Shown here one piece after another: positions 51,985 to 64,000 of a stretch of DNA of 64,000 nt. The stretch's first letter is position 1. Each line of letters begins with the position of its first letter. Source of the stretch: Paralichthys olivaceus (lineage: Eukaryota; Chordata; Actinopteri; Pleuronectiformes; Paralichthyidae); assembly GCF_024713975.1 (NCBI RefSeq), contig NC_091104.1:8823580-8887579 (forward strand), read 5' to 3'. Both the position numbers and the translations under genes were made by a program. The notes beneath the pieces are model-generated. The model saw only the letters and a program-made list of their open reading frames with translations. It was not told where the DNA came from and did no database searches.

Positions 51985-54110
51985 AGAGCTGGACAATCAG
52001 GTGTAGAGGAGATGGGGGGAGGGGAATGACCTGCACCAGGCTTTTATTTGAGAGAGCTTAAGTACGAGTTTGCAAGTCTGGCACATCCGTTTGGGTTTTA
52101 GTGTACTGCGAGTGAAATGAGACTCTTCTGCACCTTTTGTTACTTGTCTAAGGCTGATTTAATGGTTTTTTGTTCTGTTTTGTTTTTTGTTTTTTTTCCA
52201 ATCTTTATTCTCATGCTTGTGGCTTGAGGACACCCAGTGGGTTTTATTTTTTTAGGGAGAGGATGTTGAGTGCAAAAGCTAGGCCAAGATATCCCCAGGA
52301 TAAAGTTCGAAAATGATCTAAAAATCCAAAATACTGTCTGTATCTGTTGCATGTATAACTTAGGGGACTAGAATAAAAGAGGCAGGCCGTGGGTGCAATG
52401 AAAATCCAGAAGCATAAAGAGCGACCTGCAAATAGTTTTCAAAAGATTTAGTGGATGATTCAGAGTCTACAGAAGAGGAAAACCATATTTGGCAATGAGC
52501 CGGTGGTTGTTTTGTCCTGGTTCCTCATCAGAAGTAGAAATAGATGCCTTAAATGATCATCCAGTGATGCAGACTACACAACCACTCACCGTATTGAGTC
52601 AATCTAAAAAAAAAAAAGCAAAGCACTTTTAAACAGTCTGTTTTTGGTTACTATGAATATCAGTCTTTTTGATGTTGATCTACGACTTTTGCTCACCCCC
52701 TTCGATTAACAGTTTCAAACATAACGAGTTTTGGAGGAAGATGTTTTTTTTTGTGATCCCTGTGTAAAATGTCTTTTTATTCTAAGTTGCATCGCAGCAG
52801 AATCCTGTGAAAATGATGAGTAGGGAATTGAGATGGACCAAAGACAGGGAGACATTTGATCCTCAAACCCCAGAGCAGATTTCCACGAGGTAAAAATCGC
52901 ATCTTTTTCATAATAAAAAATAGGAGGTACTGAGGTTATATCTGACGCTGACTGAGAGCAACATCATTCAGGCTCAGTTTGCCGTTCTTTTTCGTTTTTA
53001 CTTTCATTTTGAGTTCTTTTCTTTTTGTTGGGAGTTTGTTTTCTTATTAGAGCTATAGATTTTTATTTGTTACAATGTAAGTTACAAACTTGTTTTAATG
53101 AGTGCTCATCTCAAGTTTGGAGAGAGATTAATGGCCTTTGTTAATGATTACAGTTTAGACTTGCTTTTCTTTTTCTTCCTTTTTTGTTTTGGTTGTTTCA
53201 CTTTGAACATAAACCATTAAATTTTAATTTGTTTTGCTGAAAGTTTTGTTTGTTTCTTTTTTCTTTTATATTTTTTTAGATACAGTTTGGAGTTTTGTTA
53301 TTTTATTTTTCTAGTAACGAATCTGCTGCACTGATTAAAAAAACAATCCCTGGTCCAGCAGTATCTTAAGAATTATGGTGATTTTATTGGAGACTTTAAA
53401 ACATCTGAGAGAACAAACCCTTAGTTGAGATATGGTGATTTAGACTGCACAGACACTTGAAGGAAAATGTCCAGCAGACATTTCATGAAGCAACATTTCT
53501 GAGGACTTACGTATTTAAAAACATTTAAACTTGTCCATCTAGCAAAGATAACTGGCATAAGACTGCTCTTTTTCTAGTGATGCCTTTGGTAGTCTTGTCT
53601 CGTTCTCCAAGGTGGAGAATAGGCATCGGTACTGTAATTTATTCTTTCAGATTTAACTTGACCACAGAGGAACCACATGATGGAGCTACACGTGGCAGAT
53701 GATTCTTGGAGACAGTTCCTGCTCACACTTTTTAGGATTCACTTTTAAAACCATTATTTTCCCAGCAATAATCCACCTGACATTTCATAAAATGCGTATT
53801 TAATCGATTACTTACAGGATATATTATATTTCCATCACAGCTTCAGATTTTGGTCTTAAAAGTGCTTCTGATTTAGTATTTTCGTTATGTGTGAATCCTT
53901 AACTTTGTGCAATACTTTGTGGCTTGTTCAAAGCAGGCAATAGGGACTTGTTGTAGTTTTGAACTGTCATGTTTCAGAATTTCTTTTTTTCTACTGACGT
54001 TCCGGTACTGTTTAGTTTTCTCAGAAGTCTTGTTGGATTTGCATGAAAAGATGCAAGTGAATTTTTTTTTCATGGGGCAGTCGGAATAAACTGCGTTCCG
54101 CCTTAATTCA
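51985..54110 (+). other. elavl1 3'UTR, U-rich
   Basis: About 2.1 kb with many T-rich and ATTTA-like stretches (for example 52160-52200, 52975-53300, 53980-54075) and no gene-like frame, up to an AATAAA at 54085-54090. U-rich elements fit the known self-binding of HuR to its own 3'UTR. The end point is inferred. Confidence 0.6.
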
Positions 54111-54279
54111 TAAGTGGATTTGGTGAATTTTACATCTGAGGAGGCGCAAACATTATTTGACAATGTATGCGGTTACACTTGTTGCTTGTGTTTTTAATGG
54201 ATTGTTGATTTTTTGTAGGGTTTTATTCTTTTGGTTTTGGACGGACACTAAATTGAAGTCCATTAAATGTCGTCTAACA

Positions 54280-54425
54280 TTGGATCATTTCAATAAAAAC
54301 ATGGTGCAATTGCATTGTTGTAAGATAACTAAAGCCCATCCTTCCACCAAGTTTTGTGAAAATCCTTTCAGTAGTTTTTTGTGTAATCCTGCGAACAAAC
54401 AACCTCTGGCGGAGGTGATGATATG
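54280..54425 (+). repeat. Fragment of the CCAAGGCCCAACAG-type repeat family
   Basis: 'ccttccaccaagttttgtga', 'cctttcagtagttttttgtg', 'taatcctgcgaacaaacaac' and 'ctctggcggaggtgatga' are the right-hand part of this family. Confidence 0.65.
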
Positions 54426-55064
54426 ACGACAGGAACAAAAATGTGTTTCAGGAGGTGCGTTGGTCGTGGTCACAGCCCCAGTTACCACCTTCAGAGACCA
54501 GATGGTGGTAACATGTGCTCACATTTTCTCCTGCGACTTTCAGTACCGTCAACAATGCAATAATCAATCATCTGTTTTTCTGCAGCCCCTGTTATTGGCT
54601 GCATGTTCACCTTTCACCAAATTAATTTTGAAAAAATCTAAAAAGACATGGGTCTGATGTTAAGACCCACAGAGAATCCCAGGATCATCTCATATAGAAT
54701 ATTTTCAGAAGGAAGTTATGTAGTAAGAAAATAAGAAAGGACATCTCAACACGTGGGCAGAGGAGAGGGACTAAACTCAAACACCCCATAAAGGCTATAT
54801 TTACGAGCTGAAGGAACGTGGTCTTGGCTGTCGGGAAACTCCGGAGGCGAGAAGTCCTCAACTTTTATTTGAAAAGTGCGTTTACTGCCACTGGAATCGT
54901 TACTTATTGTTAGACAATGTAGATAACTTAGTTTAATATTATTACATGACCACCACTTGAAATGACTGAAACTGTTGTGACTTGCTGTCGATTGCCTGGT
55001 TAAGGCAGAGATACACTGATCCACAGCACATGTGAATCAAACACATCACAAAACTTTCACAGAA

Positions 55065-55771
55065 CTTGGAGCACAGCAGCTTTTTTATTAGAAAACAACA
55101 CAAAATCAAAAGCACAACGTATAAAAACAAACATTCTTAAAGGGACTTTTTGGTGCTACAATAATGTAAATATCTTTTGTGAGTGTTGCCTCAGTAACTA
55201 TCCATAGACACCGTGTCTAACGTGAAGGTTAACCTCAACAAAAAGACTGTGAGTCTCATCTTTTACTTCCTGTTTGCTTTCAAGTCAGTCAGGCTCTCAG
55301 CTTCATTTTCAGAACTGAGAGTTAAGGCAACTCAGAACCTTGACTTCAATCTAAATTTGTAGTCGAACCTCATTAGAACAGGCCGGCTGTGATCGGCTAA
55401 CTGATAAACACTAATCATATAATGCATGTTGCTGCAACACATCATCGTGTCTGCAGGTGCATTTGTACTGTATATACATTTCATCTGAAACTTAATGCAT
55501 CTCCTCGCAACCCGTCATCCAGTCACGACAGAATGGAGACGCACACGTACAGTGATTGTCAAGTAATGGAGGGTTTTTTTGTTTTCGGCATGGCACAGGC
55601 AAAAATCAATTTACGCCGTTTAACTCCAACATTAACACACTCAATCTTTAGTCTCATTAAGGATGGAAACCCAACTGGATTTTCAGGGCCTCGGACGACA
55701 GCCCCTTCCATCCTGAGAGGTAAATCTCCGTACAAGGCAGAATCACTAGCTGTCCGTCCTGTGGAAGTGCT
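55065..55771 (-). other. 3'UTR of the SLC1 transporter gene
   Basis: Minus-strand sequence after the stop. AATAAA on the minus strand (TTTATT at 55084-55089) gives a 3' end near 55.07 kb, about 1 kb from the elavl1 end, so the two genes converge. Confidence 0.55.
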
Positions 55772-58700
55772 TCAGACTTGGCAAAGGTTGTAGCAGGCCA
55801 CCGGCCTTTCCATCAGGTTTTCTCCGTCCACCTCAAACACGTAATCGCAGCGGTGTGCGATCAGAGGGGCATCGGACAGCGCCACGCTCTGATTCCCAAA
55901 GGAGATCACTGTGTCTCTCTGTGTGGGAGAGGAATTAGATAATGATTTAGGGCATTAATCAAAAATGACACTGAAAGTTAATGAAGTTGCTATGAAACTG
56001 GAAGTTATGTTAAATAAAATGTCCGTCTGTTATCTTATAGATTAGAATCGTATGTAACCATTCAATCGTGAGTGCAGTAGAGATCATGGTGTGGAGAAAA
56101 GTCAATCATGACATTTTATCCTATTTTTATAGCATCAAATAATAATTAAAACCAAATTTACTGGAAATATAAACACATACTTCTAAAATTGTAGATATAT
56201 GTAGAGAAATTCTGAGATTCTGAGAATTAAGTTCCTCTGGAATCCAAATATTGATTTCTAATCCCATTATGAAATCACTTTGAATTTAACATTCCTTCAC
56301 ACAGTTGTTTTTCCTGTAAGTGGCCCTCACACTCCATTGTATAAAATGTAGAAAACATATTTTAAGTGTAGTTTGACTTTTTAGTTTGGTCCATGTCTCA
56401 TTCAATAACACGGAGAAGGCGGGGTTTATGACCTATGCAGCCAGCCACCAGGGGACGATCAAGACCATTTGACTTTACTGTAGGGAAGCTGTCATGTCAT
56501 CCATCTTTATGCACAAAATGCACATCACAGCGGAAAACTCTTTCCCCCAAATTTGCTTTGATAGTCGCTTCATATTTAATCTTGTAGAAAAAGTAAATAA
56601 AAAACTACGTTTTCAGGATCTTCATTTTGCAATTTAACCTGAACAAATAGAAACTGTCCCCCTCACCCGTGTGGGGCCACCTCCGTTGTTGACAGGAGTG
56701 GTGGCAACTGCTGTGGTGGCTGCGGCTGCCTCCTCAAAGTCCTTCTTACATAAATGAGCCATAATCCCAGCAGCCAAGGCATCTCCAAGAACGTTGATCA
56801 TCGTGCGGAAGCGATCGCTGTAAAGAAGATGGAAGGAATCATTTACACACCGTCCCACCGAATAAACCCACTGATGCTTCATATGGTGTGACAACTTTCA
56901 GTGGAACTCACAGAACCCAATCGATGGCCACGATCAGCGAGATGTCAGCAGGCGGTAACCCCACAGAGGTCAGGACAATCACCATGGTAACCAGACCTGC
57001 TTGGGGTATCCCAGCTGCCCCGATGCTGGCTGCCGTCGCTGTTATGCTGATGAGACAAAAGTCAAGTGTGTTACACCTTTCAACTCAACAAACGCATCAC
57101 ATCGAGTTCAGTATCTATTCTCACCTAATGGTGACCAGCTGGCCAAAGTCCAAGTCGTACTCGTTGACCTGAGCGATAAAGATGGCCGCCACGGCTTCGT
57201 ACAGAGCTGTCCCGTCCATGTTGATGGTGGCTCCCACTGGCAGCACAAAGCGAGCGATCTGCCGGTCCACTCCGCAGTTCTCCAGAAGACACTTCATGGT
57301 GATCGGCAAAGTGGCCGAGCTGCAGGGGAAGAAGAGAAAAGACGGTGGAAGTATGTACTCGCCCAGAAGACTGGGCCACGTCTGGAATATTGGAAATGAA
57401 AACATCAACAGATCTGTCTGCTCTTACCTGGATGACGTGGCCAATGCAATGACAAGAGCCTGCAGAAGCCCTCTGATGAACGGGAAGGGGTTTTTGCGGG
57501 TGAAGAAGAAGTAGAAGAGAGGCAGCAGGATGAGGCCGTGCACAAACAGACCCGACAGGACTGTGATGAAGTACATGCCCAGCTTCTCTCCAAGGTGGGC
57601 GGGGTCGTGCATGTCCAGAATCTTCCCAGCCACAAGGAACACAATTCCGAAGGGGAAGTACCTGCACGGAGGAGCAGAGAGAAGAAGATGTGTTTGACTC
57701 CGTTATGGGGAGAAATCCTTCTTTCTTGTTTCAACTTAAAGGTACCCCGCAGAATTTTTGACCAATAGTGGTGCAAGTGAGTCCAGGTCATTCCTGCAAC
57801 AGCTTTTACACTATAATAGCAGTCAAGAGTTTGTGGTGGTGAGAAACATAGCAATGCACCAACTAAGGCTATTAGCAAGCAAACATAAATGTAAACAAAA
57901 TGCACAATTTAACATATCTTAAAGAATGGATTTAACATCTTTTACCTCGAGGACAGACACAAAGAGTTTAAACAGGGAGTACGATTGTAAATATTTTTTA
58001 ACAACAAAACCCCACATTGCACCTTAAAAGTTTTCATTTCGTAATTTGATTTCATTTAAGAGTCCGCCCCCTGGTGTTCAATGCACAGAAAAGCATTTCT
58101 TTATGGACGATAGAGCTGCCGTTGCAGCCATGGGAGGAAGGCTAAATTTTAATTATGCACACGAGTTTGGAATGAGACATTCAAAAATCATAAATGTGAG
58201 CAGTGGTGGGATGTTGTAAAATACATTTACCTTGGTATTCTACTTAAGTGCATTTTTCATGTATCTATACTTAACTTAAGGAGTTGCATTTTAAGGTACT
58301 TTTTACTTTTACCTCTGGACATATATCAACAAATTGGTGCTTTCTTCTCTACTACATTTTTACAAAGCATTGTAACACAAGATTCAACAAAACTCATCAA
58401 TTAATCAAAATTTTAAGTATATTTCAAAGCAAGTACTAAAAATTAAGTGGAAAACTCAAGTTTCTATCTATTCATTTGTAATTTGAAATAAGTAAAATGT
58501 TTGAGTTCTTCCTCCTCCACTGCATGTGAATAATATTTGGGTGGATGTCCATATACTTCACACAGTCATATGTTATACACTGTATAATACACCTTATAGT
58601 ACATCCAACCACATGTGTTTGTATTGTAACGATCATATAACAGTGCTTCTTGCTCAACTCTCACAAATGTAATCTAAGAGGCGACACTCGTGTGAAGCAG

Positions 58701-58837
58701 TAAAGACACTTGAGACGCCACCGGTGACTCCCTGAGTTCTTGTGTGAGGTTTATTTTTAGAAATAATCCAGCTCTGCTTGGTGAACTGTATGTTGTTTGT
58801 CCCTCTGGGATGTACCTACAGGACATAGTGTATTTTT

Positions 58838-58873
<36 letters not shown>

Positions 58874-61800
58874 AAGTACAGACTTACCACATAGCTGCAT
58901 TAATGATCTTCATGACGCACTCATTGATGCACTGACACACGTTGACCAGCGGTGCTCCACGTTCTCCCATCTTCCCCAGCAGCAGACCTGAGATGTGTTT
59001 GTAGTCAGTAACCATAGGAACTCTTTAAAACTGTATTTCTGTCTGTGATTAATGTTTAATAAATCAACTCCTGATTAGATAGAACAGATATAAGCCATTA
59101 ATAAGAGCAAAACTTTGCTTTTCCAGATTATGAAAACTATCCCATGTCATTAATTAACAATATTTGTAAGTCATAACCAGTGGTGGAAAGTAGCTCAGTA
59201 CATCTATACTCAAGTACTGAAGAATAATAATACTTGAAGCTTGTACTCTACCTGAGTTATCATACTTTTCCCCAAAAAAATAAAATCTGAGAAAACACTT
59301 TTTTCTTCTATCTCCCACTCTGATGACACCTCAGGTTTATTTTGTGACCCTCAGGAGAATCTCGGCTCTTAGGTTGTGAACCATCACACTACTACCTACG
59401 GTATGTCTAGTACAAAGTAGTTTAAACACCAACTCTGCATGATGCAGCAAAGAATCTAATATAATCTCATATTACTACTGAAACCATGTATTTTTCCTTA
59501 TCAAAGAAAATGAGTTCATAACTTTCAATAAAAATAATGTTATCTATTTGTATCTGAAAGAGTCTTGTCAGTGGAGGAAAGAGCCAAAGAGAAGAAGCAT
59601 CCCGTTGGAGCGAGATAAAAACCAGACAGGGGGATTTTTTCAACCTGGCAACCCAAAAGTTGTCTCTGCATATAATGCCATGAATGTAATAATGACATAC
59701 AGTATAAATGACCTGTAAAGCTTTATTACTAATCAATGGTCATTTGGTGGCCATTTTTAAGTCTTTAATGGAAGCGGGCAGGATAGGAAGTAGAGTTTTG
59801 AAATGTTATTCTGTGTGAAGGTCTCACCCATGGTGGCTGAGAAGATGACGATCCCCAGCACGTTCATGCCCTTGCTCGTACTGGGTACGATCTTATACTT
59901 GATGTCAGGCGCAGGGGTGATCTCCAGGAAGACCGGGTGGCCCAGGTGGGGGTTGTGGTAGTCAGGCATGACATACACATAGTTGGCCTGGGACTCCTTT
60001 ACATCAGAGTTTAGCACAATAGGCACCAAATCTGTCCGGTACTGGAGAACAAGAGAACAAGCACAGAGATCAGTTAACATGTGAATTAATGAAGTGTGTG
60101 GCAGTCCGCTCTGAGTTTCCTCTTTTTGTCCACTCACCTGCTGAAAAGTTGCCTCAATTAGATTTGAAGGGATCATGTTCCTATAAAAGAGAGCACATAG
60201 ACCAATGTCATATCATGTATGTGGAGAAACAACATGACAAGTAGATCCAATCTGGATATTATATCACTGCTGTTATCTGCTTTTAATGTTTAAAACGACC
60301 AAGAGTTGAGTTGTTAGTTATGAGTTTTAACGTTAATTTAATGTAAATTAGTTCAGTAGTGGCACTCAGTAGAGCACACACTGTACCTCCAACAAGGAGT
60401 CTCCTCATGAAACCACATTTAAATCCACAAGATCCAGATTTATGACCCTTACTTCATCCTTCCACCACATTTTGTGGAAATCCATCCATCAGTTTTTGCA
60501 CAATCCTGATCACCAACTACCAAAAAACATAGAAGAAACCACAACCTCCTTGGAAATGAAGGTAATGAAACCACCCAACAGTATAGAGGAGCTGACTTTG
60601 AGCTGCTACAACAGTAAAATGCTGTTATATGAACTTGAAATATATTATATAACAGCAAAACTAACCCTAACCCACATGGACTTCCTCCTGATATCTTTTC
60701 GTCCAACACAGGAAAACAGAAAGAGGCCTTTAATGACCAGCATCATGCACTGGGAGTGTATTTGTACAACATACGTCAGTGACACTGAACCCCGGCTGCA
60801 AGCTCGTCAAACACCCAAGACACGCGTCTCCAAAATAATCAGGTTTAAGACGCAGGTATTAGTGGATCTCTGACATGGCGACCGCAGTAAGCCCAGAACG
60901 CACATGCTCACCAGCAGCATGCAGGCTCCGTCTTGTACACTGTAACACTGCACAAAGGCCATCTGAGAAAGTGCGGGCTTAACAGATCACAGTTAAGTGT
61001 TTCCTTATTCTTGGCTGAGCTGCTGCATGGGAATGACACTGCAACTATCATACAAGCACTTTTTTCAGGTTTTTAAAGACAATACTGCAGATGAAGAGTT
61101 TAATGTGCTTTCACGTGTCGATTTAATTTTCTCTAGCGTTAATTTAAAAAAAAAAGACAAATTTGTTGCCATTTTATTTGCTTTATTGTAATTTTTGAAA
61201 TCCTCAGAGTTCATGAAATGTCACAACAAACGGTTCAGGAGGCTCAACTTATGGAGGATTTTATCATTGGTTTGTTGTGAAAGTTGGCTCGCAGGATGAT
61301 ACTCAAACCTTGAATCTCTTGAAAATCCCATGAGAGGGGGGGGGGTTCTCTATTCATATGGGAAAATACAATTAGACTGTAGTTGAAATTAGTTTTTCAT
61401 ATCCATGCTAGATGCGTATCTCTATGGCAACGATGGGTTTCCAGACGGACATTTCTCAACAACTAATACATAGAGTAGATTGAAATCTGGTTCATATATC
61501 CATAGTGCCCATGAGAGAATGAATCCTACCAACTGCCAGGGTCTGCGCTGTAACGACCGGGGATTGAGCCGAGGTAGAGAGGTCTCGTTGATACACACGC
61601 TCGACCAATCATGAGTCAGTCTTAGCTGTCAATCATGATGTTTCACTCTGTCTCTAAGCATCAAATAACTAAAACTCACAGAGTCCATCTGCGACATGCT
61701 CTTTGACTTAGTAGTTTCGCCCATGTCCCATCTGCTCACATGGAGGAGGTGAGGTTTATGGGCCTATAGCCACCAGGGGGCGATCAAGAGGATTTAGCTT

Positions 61801-62938
61801 CACTTTTGAGGAGCAGTCATGTCGTCCATCTTTACTTCACTACAGTATGTTTGACATCTGACATTCATGGTTTCATGTAATTATCTTGATATTTTTCACA
61901 AGGTCGACATTTATGGCTTTTTCAAATGTCTCAACAACGACTGGACAGATGTTTACCTGATAAGGTCCAGCAGCGCGTCAGCAGAGGTCATAACAGGGCC
62001 TGAACTCGCGTGGTGACCGTCTTTCTCTGAGCCCGTCCCCGGGTGAATGATGAGCACCAGGACGATGCCGACGATGACGGCGATGAAGGTCGTCCACAGG
62101 TAGTAGGTGATGGTCAGGACTCCGAGCCGGCCGCTCGCCCTCGTGTCCATGGCTGATAGGCCGGACATAAGACTGGAGGGGAAAACAGGAGATGTCGAAA
62201 AACTGTAAAATGCTTTGTTTCAGATTTCAGACTATTAGAGTTGCATGTGTTGATTAATTGTTCATTAGCCGCTTTAGAAAAAATTTAATTTTGGGGAATA
62301 ATCAAGAAAAACATTCCAGTCTCAACAAAAGATCAGTTTGGAAGAAAAATAAATTTAAAAGACATATTCATGTTTTAATTTTGGGCATTACATACAAATT
62401 TGATCAGTTGCAGATATATTCTTATCACATTATCTTAAAAGTTAATTACATTAAACTGAATATACTGGGAGAAGGAGAGAGTAATGTTTCCAGCAACAAA
62501 TTCCAGACCAGATTCAACGTCAACTCATCTTGTCTAAACAAAGCATCATGAACTACCAGACACACCTCTCACCTCCGCCGTGTATATTTTCACTTCAATT
62601 AGGAATCAATCAGGAAAACGTTGCAAAACACAGTTACACAAATGTCTTCATGCTTAATATCGCAAACAAAACACCCTGTACTTATGAACGGGATTGTGAG
62701 TTTGATGGTAAATCTCTCAGTAGTGATGCATTCATAGTCTCCTCTATCTCCCTTATATCTTACCCATGACCAGAGCAAGATAGAAGGTGACAGTTTTATT
62801 ATAACAGCTTCACAACGTGTTCATTCAAGTTCCTGATGCAGGGGAGAGTGTTTCTTACCTGGAGGTGATGAGCGGCAGAATCAACATCTTTAACATCCTC
62901 ATCAGCAGCTCTCCAGGGAACGAGAAGTAGATCTTGGC
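55772..62938 (-). CDS. SLC1-family excitatory amino-acid (glutamate) transporter, EAAT5-like, 5' end outside window
   Basis: Exons in gene order: 62938-62859, 62172-61957, 60180-60138, 60041-59828, 58987-58888, 57661-57428, 57319-57125, 57046-56912, 56817-56667, 55918-55772; 504 residues visible, starting at [18 protein letters not shown]. About 45-50 N-terminal residues (first membrane helix) are missing beyond 64000. EAATs take up glutamate with Na+, H+ and K+ and conduct chloride. Seen: [27 protein letters not shown], the serine-rich HP1 [25 protein letters not shown] (Na-binding), [16 protein letters not shown] (HP2), and [17 protein letters not shown] with the Arg that binds the glutamate side chain, unlike the neutral ASCT carriers. 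The extracellular insert ([17 protein letters not shown]) is moderate in length. It resembles EAAT5 (SLC1A7) most, but the C-terminus ends CYNLCQV instead of the mammalian EAAT5 PDZ tail, so SLC1A8/A9-type fish paralogues remain possible. Confidence 0.9.
56385..56515 (+). repeat. Fish interspersed repeat, copy 1, in SLC1 intron
   Basis: 'gaaggcggggtttatgacct' followed by 'cagccaccaggggacgatca' and 'agctgtcatgtcatccatct'. The same phrases recur at 61725-61850 in the same gene. Confidence 0.7.
58200..58420. repeat. Fish interspersed repeat in SLC1 intron
   Basis: 'agcagtggtgggatgttgta', 'cttggtattctacttaagtg', 'gcattttaaggtactttttac' -like text and 'ctctactacattttt' mark a common teleost repeat; a shorter copy is at 59178-59262. 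Confidence 0.6.
59178..59262. repeat. Short copy of the 58200-type repeat
   Basis: 'cagtggtggaaagtagctca' then 'gtacatctatactcaagtac'. This is the left end of the same family, better conserved at this end than the copy at 58200. Confidence 0.65.
60380..60585 (+). repeat. Copy of the CCAAGGCCCAACAG-type repeat family
   Basis: 'aaaccacatttaaatccaca', 'agatccagatttatgaccct', 'ttccaccacattttgtggaa' and 'cacaacctccttgg' match the family. A 143-residue open frame across 60442-60873 is a by-product. Confidence 0.6.
61725..61850 (+). repeat. Fish interspersed repeat, copy 2, in SLC1 intron
   Basis: 'ggaggtgaggtttatgggcc', 'tatagccaccagggggcgat' and 'gcagtcatgtcgtccatctt' repeat the phrases of the copy at 56385-56515 in the same orientation. 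Confidence 0.7.
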
Positions 62939-64000
62939 CTTTGTGAGAAGCAAAACGTATATATTTCCCTGTTGCAGAGTTTAGCATCATGTAACGACCA
63001 AATAAAAAAGGAAACAGGACCTGGGACAGTTTGTGCACTTCAACAACATACTTACAACATATACAATTTACAATGTTAGTAAAATAAATCAGATATTGAG
63101 CAGTTCCCTTTAGTTTATTATATTATTTTATATTATATGTTTTGCAGATACTGTCGATAATATCTATACTTACTGATAAAAAATTAATCTAAATTCTAAT
63201 GATTTTCTTATTTTTGTTGATATTTTAACAAGTGCATCAGTAAGGACCAATTTTGTTTTTGCTTGATCTTAAATTAAATATAACCCTGTTTTAAATTATT
63301 TTGCCAAATCATTTGTTTATTTGCCTCCTTTGAGTGTTGCTTGTGTCTAAATATATATTTCAGATTCCAGACCTTTATATTTTTTCACGCCAATATTTAT
63401 TTGCCTCAAACCTTAACAAATATGAATTTAAGTGGGGATTCAATACGATCAGGAAGTTGTCTTCAAAGGAAAGACATCCATGTCAAACATGTCAACTTGG
63501 TTATCAATGACTGATTCAACATGGTAAAAACATTATTGTTTGTATTCCCAACAATATTGGCAGGTATTTGCTCAGCAGATGAAGATTTTTACAGGATGTC
63601 TGCAAAGATACAAAGGTCAAAGGTTACTTAGCGCTTAGTGCGTGGGATGCTAATCGCTGACTAAGTCTGTTTCCAATTAGATCTTCTTACATCACAGTAA
63701 CATGATAGCAGGATTACATGTGGCCTCTACGAGACATTTAAACACTTCAAAATCAGTTGTTGAATAGGTGGAGAAAAAACTAATCAATGTAATTAATAAT
63801 GAAATGATAACATGAAGCTTTTAAACCCACAACAGATTTGCTTTGGGTGGAAACTGACATGTTAATACATTTGCCTTTTTTTTTTTTTACACAAATGTGT
63901 AAATGTGTATTCCTTCTCTTTGAGCTCAGTTTTGGTCTCCTCCTCCTGAGGGAAATATCAGCAGCTAAATTCATTATGTTCACCAGCTTGTTGCTAACTT
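62939..64000. other. SLC1 gene intron running off the right edge
   Basis: AT-rich sequence with no exon encoding the first membrane helix on the minus strand. The transporter's first exon(s) and promoter should lie to the right of the window. A minus-strand frame at 63780-63983 has no family resemblance. Confidence 0.55.

Noticed and set aside
60442..60873. 143-residue + strand frame in SLC1 intron
   Set aside because: It begins in a repeat copy and has no domain-like features.

Overview
The window is from a teleost (bony fish) nuclear genome, probably a percomorph. Evidence: spliced vertebrate genes with GT-AG introns; an immunoglobulin light-chain cluster in the fish arrangement (V segments opposite in polarity to J-C); dense CA, GA and CT microsatellites; and many fish-type interspersed repeats. 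Exon maps were read by hand. For gyg1, hltf, pak2, the tetraspanin and elavl1 the coding exons add up to a multiple of three without internal stops; the exons visible for the SLC1 gene also join in frame.

Layout. 1-3.4 kb: no recognisable gene. 3.99-10.15 kb (+): glycogenin gyg1, 7 exons, with a 3'UTR to about 12.15 kb. 13.24-22.09 kb (-): hltf, a HIRAN-SNF2-RING DNA translocase/ubiquitin ligase, 24 coding exons, tail-to-tail with gyg1 (the same neighbours as I recall in human). 23.6-35.1 kb (+): pak2, an untranslated first exon plus 14 coding exons, head-to-head with hltf. 37.2-41.5 kb: an Ig light-chain cluster with two V segments (+), one J and one C (-), complete 12- and 23-bp recombination signals, and a V relic. 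42.5-45.7 kb (+): a seven-exon tetraspanin. 46.2-54.1 kb (+): elavl1 (HuR) with at least two upstream exons. 55.1-62.9 kb (-): an EAAT-type glutamate transporter of the SLC1 family, nearest in memory to EAAT5; its first exon(s) lie beyond the right edge.

These are independent genes, not an operon-like system. No CRISPR array, prokaryotic element, tRNA or rRNA gene was seen. The points most worth a second look are: alternative in-frame N-termini of elavl1; the inversion-only geometry of the Ig cluster, with one V lacking its framework-1 cysteine and the other carrying an extra CDR1 cysteine pair; short introns of hltf and pak2 in which a microsatellite begins at the 5' splice site (in one, the GT repeat is the splice site); and a pak2 that lacks the caspase site known in mammalian PAK2.
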